From positions 1-9,350 of the forward strand of contig DAOTWP010000210.1 in assembly GCA_034435675.1 (NCBI GenBank): 9,350 nucleotides of DNA, in the 5' to 3' direction. Under the pieces are notes generated by a model. The model had not been told where the DNA came from. It saw nothing but the letters and a program-made list of their open reading frames with translations, and made no database searches. Source of the stretch: DAOTWP01 sp034435675. GTDB taxonomy: Bacteria > Chloroflexota > Anaerolineae > Aggregatilineales > Phototrophicaceae. Positions 1-4,589 of the stretch are shown here, piece after piece (position 1 is the first letter of the stretch; every line of letters starts with the position of its first letter). A program made the position numbers and the translations under genes.

Positions 1-42
1 ATCAGCTTGTACATCGTGAAGGTTAGACCTGCGGCGGCATGA
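1..42 (+). CDS. 3' end of an upstream gene (partial, product unknown)
   Basis: Frame 1 is open from the first base and ends at a TGA at 40-42, encoding the tail ISLYIVKVRPAAA. This TGA shares bases with the ATG at 39-41 of the next gene, giving the ATGA overlap typical of translationally coupled genes. Of the other two + frames, one hits TGA at 17-19 and the other TAG at 24-26, so this is the only frame that runs into the next gene. Only 13 residues are visible, so the product cannot be identified. The call rests on the overlap geometry alone. Confidence 0.45.
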   Translation: MSLYIVKVRPAAA

Positions 43-962
43 TGAATCCCAGAAGCTACCCACACGCAATTGATGCACCCGTGCTGCCACCACCCCGCAC
101 GGTGGTTTCACTTGTACCCAGTGTCACCGAGTCGTTGTTTGAACTGGGACTGGGCAGCCGCGTGATGGCAGTCACGGAGTATTGTGTTTATCCGGCTGAC
201 GGGATCGCGCATCTGCCGAAAGTGGGCGGCACGAAAAATCCTGATGTCGCCCGGATTATTGCGCTGCAACCGGAATTGGTGATTGCCAATCAGGAGGAGA
301 ATCGCCCGGAAGATGTCGAAGCGCTGCGCGCGGCGGGGCTTCCCGTATGGGTCACGTTTCCTAAAACAGTGCGCGATGCAATGAACCTGTTGTGGGCGAT
401 GATGCAGGTGTTTGATTATCAGGTAATGCTGCCACGCATCAGCTTGATCGAACGCACACTGGATTGGTTGGAAGGTGTTGCCGAAACGCGCGTTAACAGC
501 GCTGCACCCTGCCGTGTGTTCGTCCCCATCTGGTACGATCCGCTGATGACCTTTAATGCCGACACCTACACCCACGATTTGCTCAGGGTCTGCGGTGGCA
601 GCAACATCTTTGCCACGCGAGAGCGGCGCTATCCGCTGGAGGCTGATCTCGGTCAAGCTGAGCCGTATGCGCCGGATGATCCACGTGTTATCGGACGCGA
701 TACGCGATACCCGCGTATTACACTGGATGAAGCCAGCGCAGCACAACCGGACGTAATTTTGCTGCCCAGTGAACCCTTTCATTTCACGGCAGAACATTTG
801 CCGATATTCACAGCGCTGGATGTGCCCGCTGCAAAACACGGGCGCATTCATCTGGTTGATGGTGCGCTGTTGACCTGGCACGGCACCCGTATTGCGCGTG
901 CGTTCGATACCCTGCCCGCTCTGTTATGGCTCCCGGAAGGCAGTGATGAAGCAAAATTCTGA
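39..962 (+). CDS. BtuF-like substrate-binding protein without signal peptide (helical-backbone metal receptor fold)
   Basis: The 307-residue product matches the class III periplasmic binding protein fold (Peripla_BP_2, the BtuF/cobalamin and Fe-siderophore group). The first lobe begins near residue 20 with VVSLVPSVTESLFELGLG, followed by the family-typical VTEYCVYP, VGGTKNPD and LQPELVIANQEEN. The second lobe has LLRVCGGSNIFA and a C-terminal QPDVILLPSEPFHF. Such proteins normally bind cobalamin, heme or metal chelates outside the membrane and deliver them to an ABC importer. Here the N-terminus (MMNPRSYPHAID...) has no hydrophobic signal or lipobox. An in-frame TAG at 24-26 leaves no room for a longer start, so the protein looks cytoplasmic. 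ATG 39 and ATG 42 are both possible; only a weak GAAGG at 18-22 lies upstream. No permease or ATPase gene is visible. The 3' end overlaps the kinase gene, suggesting joint expression and perhaps joint function. The fold is confident; the ligand is unknown. Confidence 0.85.
   Translation: MMNPRSYPHAIDAPVLPPPRTVVSLVPSVTESLFELGLGSRVMAVTEYCVYPADGIAHLPKVGGTKNPDVARIIALQPELVIANQEENRPEDVEALRAAGLPVWVTFPKTVRDAMNLLWAMMQVFDYQVMLPRISLIERTLDWLEGVAETRVNSAAPCRVFVPIWYDPLMTFNADTYTHDLLRVCGGSNIFATRERRYPLEADLGQAEPYAPDDPRVIGRDTRYPRITLDEASAAQPDVILLPSEPFHFTAEHLPIFTALDVPAAKHGRIHLVDGALLTWHGTRIARAFDTLPALLWLPEGSDEAKF
935..940 (+). promoter_or_regulatory. Ribosome binding site fixing the kinase start
   Basis: GGAAGG lies inside the end of the binding-protein gene, 5 bases before ATG 946 and 2 before GTG 943. 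It favours ATG 946 over the TTG at 892 that begins the longest open frame. The extra 18 residues from 892 (MRVRSIPCPLCYGSRKAV) show no domain character. Confidence 0.65.
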
Positions 963-1638
963 AATGGACTTTCTAGGCGTTGTTGTCCATGATCTCAAGA
1001 CACCCCTCAGCGCGGTTAAAGGTTTTGTTGAACTGATTGAGCAGGCAGGTTCGCTGAATGAACGCCAGCGGCATTTTTCTGAGCGCGCGATAGCCGGGCT
1101 GCTGAAAATGGAAAGCATGATCAGTGAACTGCTGGATTACACCCGCCTTGAGTCCGGTGTCCCGCTGAAATACACCGAAGTAGACCTCAAAGTAATGATT
1201 GAAGAAGCCGTTGAACTTCAGGAGGATACCGCCAGGACTAACCTCATTGCACTTCAGTTCACCGCCGTCCCCGATGCTGGCATGCTCTTGGGCGATGCAC
1301 GCCTGCTCAGCCGGATGGTGCATAACCTGTTGAGTAACGCGATAAAATACAATCGTCAGCAAGGTGTTGTGCGTATCACCCTGTGGCAGCAGGAAGGCAG
1401 CCTGTATTTTGATGTGGAAGACACGGGCGAAGGCATTCCACCGGAAGATGTGCCGCAGGTCTTCAAACGTTACTTTCGGTCGACAACCATTGACAGGAAG
1501 AAGGAGGGCAACGGGCTGGGATTAGCGATTGTGCAGGCAGTGGTTGAGCGTCATGGGGGCGATATTCAGATACAGAGCGAACTGGGTGTCGGCACAAGAT
1601 TTCGTGTGCGCCTGCCCTGTGTTCCGCCCAGCACATGA
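946..1638 (+). CDS. Soluble sensorless histidine kinase (HisKA-HATPase_c)
   Basis: This 230-residue protein is a histidine kinase core with almost nothing in front of it. The H-box VVVHDLKTPL puts the phospho-accepting His at residue 15, preceded by only 14 residues. The dimerisation/phosphotransfer helices run to about residue 95. The ATP-binding domain has the N-box HNLLSNAIKYN (126-136), G1 box DTGEGIP (159-165), F-box VFKRYFR and G2 box GNGLGLA (188-194), so all catalytic boxes are intact. There is no transmembrane segment, PAS, GAF or HAMP domain, so any input must come from a partner. The start ATG 946 has GGAAGG 5 bases upstream and overlaps the binding-protein gene by 17 bases, in the +1 frame relative to it. 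That binding protein is the obvious candidate partner, which is inference. No response regulator is in the window; one may lie upstream. Kinase identity is near certain, its signal unknown. Confidence 0.92.
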   Translation: MKQNSEMDFLGVVVHDLKTPLSAVKGFVELIEQAGSLNERQRHFSERAIAGLLKMESMISELLDYTRLESGVPLKYTEVDLKVMIEEAVELQEDTARTNLIALQFTAVPDAGMLLGDARLLSRMVHNLLSNAIKYNRQQGVVRITLWQQEGSLYFDVEDTGEGIPPEDVPQVFKRYFRSTTIDRKKEGNGLGLAIVQAVVERHGGDIQIQSELGVGTRFRVRLPCVPPST

Positions 1639-1751
1639 ACGATGACCCATCAAGTGAAACTGTTCGCATAATCTTGCAGGACTTTGTGCGCGATAGTACA
1701 ATCGCGCAATTCCATTGTTTGGGGATAGTCAGAACCGGAGAAACTCTGTGA
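1635..1751 (+). CDS. Possible 38-residue small protein bridging two genes
   Basis: An ATG at 1635 overlaps the kinase stop as ATGA. The frame stays open for 38 codons and stops with TGA at 1749-1751, which overlaps the GTG start of the next gene as GTGA. The peptide begins MNDDPSSETVRIILQDFVRD and ends CLGIVRTGETL. It is polar, with no membrane segment or recognised motif. There is no clear Shine-Dalgarno sequence before 1635, so translation would depend on coupling to the kinase. The exact fit at both ends argues for a real gene. Against it are the short length, the lack of a recognised family, and a palindrome with a possible -10 element inside it that would suit an intergenic promoter. A 38-codon open frame is not rare by chance at this GC content. 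Confidence 0.4.
   Translation: MNDDPSSETVRIILQDFVRDSTIAQFHCLGIVRTGETL
1674..1702 (+). promoter_or_regulatory. Candidate promoter for the small membrane protein gene
   Basis: TTGCAG at 1674-1679 and TACAAT at 1697-1702 are separated by 17 bases. The -10 matches TATAAT at five of six positions; the -35 matches TTGACA only at its TTG. The element ends 45 bases before the GTG at 1748. It overlaps the inverted repeat at 1687-1708. It is a weak prediction, because the same bases could be coding in the 38-codon frame. Confidence 0.3.
1687..1708. repeat. Perfect 8-bp inverted repeat (operator-like or hairpin)
   Basis: TGCGCGAT at 1687-1694 is the exact reverse complement of ATCGCGCA at 1701-1708, with a 6-base spacer AGTACA. 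It overlaps the candidate -10 element, a usual position for a repressor operator. As RNA it could form a stable hairpin 39 bases before the next start. It is followed by ATTCCATTGTTT rather than a clean T-run, so it is a poor intrinsic terminator. Confidence 0.5.
1737..1740 (+). promoter_or_regulatory. Ribosome binding site supporting GTG 1748
   Basis: GGAG sits 7 bases before GTG 1748. It favours that start over the TTG at 1715, which would put the polar stretch MFGDSQNRRNS ahead of an otherwise typical N-terminal membrane helix. Confidence 0.6.
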
Positions 1752-2068
1752 AGCGTTTAGCGGTTTTTATTGTGATTATGCTCATCCTGATCGTTGGCGG
1801 CGGGTTGACCTCGCAGTTTGCTGCCAGCGATGGAGGAACTATCATTCCGGGGGTGCTTCAACAGACAACCAGCCCGGAAGCCTCGACGCTTGTTGCTGAA
1901 CCCTGGCAGGCACAGCAGCTTTTCCTGTTGATTGGGTTTGTGCTGGTGAACCTTATTGGTATTGCGTTAACCCTTGCACTGATCTTCTGGTTCCTTGATC
2001 GGGGTGTGCGGAATGCCAAAGCTGCGCAGACGGCGAAGGCAGCCAGAGACCGTAGTACGGCGCAATAA
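1748..2068 (+). CDS. Small two-helix membrane protein, function unknown
   Basis: This 106-residue protein is not recognised as a known family. From GTG 1748 it begins with Lys-Arg and a strongly hydrophobic helix (about residues 4-20, LAVFIVIMLILIVGGGL). This helix could be an uncleaved anchor or a signal peptide. A polar loop rich in Thr, Ser, Gly and Gln follows (about 21-56). A second membrane helix spans about 58-83 (core GFVLVNLIGIALTLALIFWF). The tail is short, basic and Ala-rich (DRGVRNAKAAQTAKAARDR). By the positive-inside rule both ends face the cytoplasm and the loop faces out. It sits 88 bases before ctaA on the same strand, so a role in oxidase assembly or as an accessory subunit is possible. 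That is context only: no metal-binding Cys or His cluster is visible. Confidence 0.75.
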   Translation: MKRLAVFIVIMLILIVGGGLTSQFAASDGGTIIPGVLQQTTSPEASTLVAEPWQAQQLFLLIGFVLVNLIGIALTLALIFWFLDRGVRNAKAAQTAKAARDRSTAQ

Positions 2069-2156
2069 CAGAAAAGTGTTCGCAAATCTACAAAAATCCA
2101 GTAAACTCGCGCAGTAAATTGTACATTTTGTTGGTTGAGAAATTGCAGGGATTACG
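2069..2156 (+). promoter_or_regulatory. A/T-rich leader before ctaA; weak promoter candidate
   Basis: This 88-base gap is clearly more A/T-rich than the flanking genes. TTCGCA at 2079-2084 and TAAACT at 2102-2107 are 17 bases apart, and each matches four of six consensus bases. TGTTCGCA at 2077-2084 followed by AATCT repeats a similar string at 1661-1674. The ctaA ribosome binding site AGGG is at 2147-2150. A promoter here would let ctaA-ctaB be expressed apart from the kinase region, but the boxes are too weak to be sure. Confidence 0.3.
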
Positions 2157-3125
2157 ATGCAACAGGCAGCGGCGCGTACTTCACGCTCGTTTGTTTATCT
2201 ATCGCTGACTACAGCGCTCTTAACCATCGGACTGATTGTCTTTGGCGCTATTGTTCGGGTGACGGATTCAGGGCTGGGTTGTGGTAATGAATGGCCCCTG
2301 TGTCACGGAACGATTATCCCCCCGCTGGACAACCTGACAGCATGGATTGAATGGTCCCATCGGCTGTTTGCCGTATTAATTGGTTTGCTGGGCATTGGCA
2401 TGCTGGGCATCGCTGTTCGAGCGTTTCGCAGCAACAACCGCGCGGTGCTGGGCTGGACAGTTTTTGCAGCGGTCCTATTTGCGGTCCAAAGTATTCTGGG
2501 GGCGATGGTTGTCGTGCTGGAACTGCCGCCCACGTTTGTGACCCTGCATCTTGGCACGGCGATGCTGCTGCTAGGCGCGCTGCTGATTGCAGGAATTTAT
2601 GCCGGGCATAGACCCGCTGTACGCTATATGCGTGACCATGTAACGACCCTGATGTATATCAACGCAGCACTTGCGTTAGTCATCGTGCTGACGGGGGCGC
2701 TGGTGCGCGGGAGTGGGGCAACGCTGGCATGCCCGGATTGGCCCCTTTGTCACGGCCAGATTCTCCCCGGTGGTCTTCCCTCGGGGCAGATGCAGCTTGC
2801 GGTGGTGCATATGTTCCACCGTCTCGCGGTGCTGGCTTTTGGTATTACGCTGGTACTACTGGTCTGGCAGACTTTCCGCATGCGTGTTGACCGGCGCATG
2901 CGTTGGGTGGCGGCGCTGGCGCTGGTCTTCTACGCCGCACAGGCAGGTGTCGGGGCGCTGTTTGTGCTCAGTGAGGCGCTGCCCATCTGGGGGGCGGTAC
3001 ACGTCGGGACAGCAGCAGCAACATGGTCGCTGCTGGTGGCATTGTGTGCGCTGGAAACGATCAACAACAGCGCGCTTTCAACCTCAACAGGGGATTATCG
3101 AATCGCAGGCGCATCAGCATCTTAA
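2157..3125 (+). CDS. ctaA: Heme A synthase (COX15/CtaA family)
   Basis: This 322-residue polytopic membrane protein oxidises the C8 methyl of heme O to a formyl group, making heme A for aa3-type cytochrome oxidases. It shows the internal two-fold repeat of four-helix bundles. Half one has RVTDSGLGCGNEWPLCHG with the Cys42-Cys49 pair, then EWSHR (Glu65, His68) and TLHLGTA (His131). Half two has ACPDWPLCHGQ with Cys192 and Cys198, then HMFHR (His221) and VHVGTAA (His282). These Cys and His positions align with the loop disulfides and heme-ligand histidines known for Bacillus CtaA. The Glu65 equivalent is catalytically important in that enzyme. Length is usual for the two-Cys-pair type. The start ATG 2157 has AGGG 6 bases upstream. 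ctaB follows after 18 bases, so the two are almost certainly co-transcribed. No key residue is missing. Confidence 0.96.
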   Translation: MQQAAARTSRSFVYLSLTTALLTIGLIVFGAIVRVTDSGLGCGNEWPLCHGTIIPPLDNLTAWIEWSHRLFAVLIGLLGIGMLGIAVRAFRSNNRAVLGWTVFAAVLFAVQSILGAMVVVLELPPTFVTLHLGTAMLLLGALLIAGIYAGHRPAVRYMRDHVTTLMYINAALALVIVLTGALVRGSGATLACPDWPLCHGQILPGGLPSGQMQLAVVHMFHRLAVLAFGITLVLLVWQTFRMRVDRRMRWVAALALVFYAAQAGVGALFVLSEALPIWGAVHVGTAAATWSLLVALCALETINNSALSTSTGDYRIAGASAS

Positions 3126-3143
3126 TGCAGGAAGAAACAGTAC

Positions 3144-4070
3144 ATGCATACAACCCTGGAGGCTTCTGCCCGCAGCTTTGGTGAGGTTGCGCGCGATTAT
3201 CTACAACTGATGAAGATGCGGATCATGCTGCTGCTGCTGTTCACAACAGTGACGGCAATGGTCATTGCAGCGCAGGGGTTCCCGGACTGGCGCGTGCTGC
3301 TGCCCACGCTTCTGGGGGGCATGTTGGCGTCTGGTGGTTCCAGCGCGATCAATCAGTATTTGGATCGTGATATGGACGCGAAGATGGCACGCACTTCGCG
3401 CCGTCCGATCCCTGCCGGGCGGATTACGCCGCTGAACGCGCTGTTGTTTGGATTAGCACTGATCGCGTGGTCTGCCCTGGTTCTGGGTGTTTTGGTCAAC
3501 TGGTTATCGGCGCTGCTGGCGCTGATTGGGTCTGTATATTACGTTGTTGGCTATACTATGCTGCTCAAGCGCAACACAGTTGCCAACATCCTCATCGGGG
3601 GTGGTGCAGGGGCTTTTCCGGTACTGGTCGGTTGGTCAGCGGTGACGGGCGGTATTGGTTTCGAGGCGCTGCTGTTGTTTGCCATCGTGTTTTACTGGAC
3701 GCCACCGCATAGTTGGGCGTTGGCACTGCTGGTGAACAGCGATTATGCCAAAGCGGGTGTGCCGATGATGCCGGTGGCACGTGGCGAAGAAACGACACGG
3801 ACGCAGATTCTGCTCTATACAGTACAACTTGTGTTGGTGTCTCTGCTGCCGGTACTGTTTGGTGTCCTCAGCACATTTTACCTGATTGTGGCGCTGCTGC
3901 TGGGTGTGGGCATGATTCGAGTGGCGGTATTGCTGCGGCGTGTGGCAGATAAGGCAATGGCGCGTCGCGCTTACAAGTATTCGACGGCTTATCTGGCATT
4001 CCTGTTTCTGGCGATGATTGGCGATGAGATGCTGCCGCACCTTGTGAACCTGATCAAAGACATTTTCTAA
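3144..4070 (+). CDS. ctaB: Protoheme IX farnesyltransferase (heme O synthase)
   Basis: This 308-residue UbiA-superfamily membrane prenyltransferase adds a farnesyl group from farnesyl diphosphate to heme b, giving heme O, the substrate of the CtaA encoded just upstream. The first Asp-rich motif NQYLDRDMDAKMARTSRRP starts at Asn70, with Asp74 and Asp78 placed to bind Mg-diphosphate. The basic RTSRRPIPAGRI that follows is typical of CtaB. The second conserved region, FYWTPPHSWALALL then DYAKAGVPMMPVARGEETTR, is the CtaB signature that separates it from menaquinone and ubiquinone prenyltransferases. About eight or nine membrane helices are visible and the length is normal. AGGAAG at 3129-3134 precedes ATG 3144. 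The cytochrome c gene begins 24 bases after the stop, so an operon is likely. Confidence 0.96.
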   Translation: MHTTLEASARSFGEVARDYLQLMKMRIMLLLLFTTVTAMVIAAQGFPDWRVLLPTLLGGMLASGGSSAINQYLDRDMDAKMARTSRRPIPAGRITPLNALLFGLALIAWSALVLGVLVNWLSALLALIGSVYYVVGYTMLLKRNTVANILIGGGAGAFPVLVGWSAVTGGIGFEALLLFAIVFYWTPPHSWALALLVNSDYAKAGVPMMPVARGEETTRTQILLYTVQLVLVSLLPVLFGVLSTFYLIVALLLGVGMIRVAVLLRRVADKAMARRAYKYSTAYLAFLFLAMIGDEMLPHLVNLIKDIF

Positions 4071-4094
4071 CCCACTGTGTAGCACGGAAAAATC

Positions 4095-4589
4095 ATGACG
4101 AGTCAACCTGAACACAATCGTTCCGCATCAGGGATGTGGACGGTTTATCTTGCCCTGTTCCTGCTGCTGGTTATTGCTTTGTTTTTTATGATCTTCTTCG
4201 CGGTATCGAGCGTGGGAGAAGGCGTAGAGGCGGCGAGTACACTCACGGCAGCCACGTATCTGGATGAGGTGAGTCCGCTGTTGGTGAATGCCAACCCGCA
4301 AAATGGCGCCGAGCTGGTGCAATCCATTGGCTGTACCGCCTGCCATAATGGCAATATTGCGCCGGATTTCGCGGGTGTAGCGCTTCGTGCTGCACAGCGC
4401 CGCCCGCCGCTGACCGCTGTCGCGTATCTCTACGAGTCGATCACACACCCTGGCGCGTTTACCGTTGAAGGGTATCAGGCGAACATGCCGCGCATTTACC
4501 TTGCTGACTTGTCTGGACAACAAATCGGTGACATCATAGCGTATCTATTGACGCAGACCGAGTCACCGGAAGCGACCGATGTACCTTGA
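4095..4589 (+). CDS. Membrane-anchored monoheme cytochrome c
   Basis: The 164-residue product starts with a short polar leader and one membrane helix (about residues 13-37, core YLALFLLLVIALFFMIFF). A roughly 30-residue linker follows, then a small class I cytochrome c domain. The heme attachment motif CTACH is at residues 80-84 (Cys80, Cys83, His84). The likely sixth ligand is Met131 in ANMPRIY, and the C-terminal helix LSGQQIGDIIAYLLTQ closes the fold. The helix probably acts as an uncleaved anchor, holding the heme domain on the outer face of the membrane. The position after ctaA-ctaB suggests an electron donor to, or accessory subunit of, the heme A oxidase, which is inference. Only a weak GGAAA precedes ATG 4095. 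Its 3' end overlaps the rqcH start by 11 bases. Confidence 0.92.
   Translation: MTSQPEHNRSASGMWTVYLALFLLLVIALFFMIFFAVSSVGEGVEAASTLTAATYLDEVSPLLVNANPQNGAELVQSIGCTACHNGNIAPDFAGVALRAAQRRPPLTAVAYLYESITHPGAFTVEGYQANMPRIYLADLSGQQIGDIIAYLLTQTESPEATDVP

Noticed and set aside
108..881. A 257-residue open frame on the minus strand, opposite the binding-protein gene
   Set aside because: It is antisense to a gene with clear family motifs. Its own translation has no recognisable domain and a composition rich in Arg, His, Gln and Cys, as expected of a shadow frame.
892..945. Longer kinase start at a TTG (892)
   Set aside because: The added 18 residues lie inside the binding-protein coding region and show no domain, while a good ribosome binding site at 935-940 serves ATG 946.
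1715..1747. Longer start at a TTG (1715) for the small membrane protein
   Set aside because: It would put a polar segment before the membrane helix. GGAG at 1737-1740 with proper spacing points to GTG 1748.
2713..3210. A 165-residue + frame overlapping the end of ctaA
   Set aside because: It is unusually rich in Trp, Cys and Arg, as out-of-frame reading of membrane protein genes often is. It covers the conserved second half of ctaA.
3636..4115. A 159-residue minus-strand frame opposite ctaB
   Set aside because: The translation is rich in His, Gln and Arg with no motif, and it lies across the well-supported ctaB gene.
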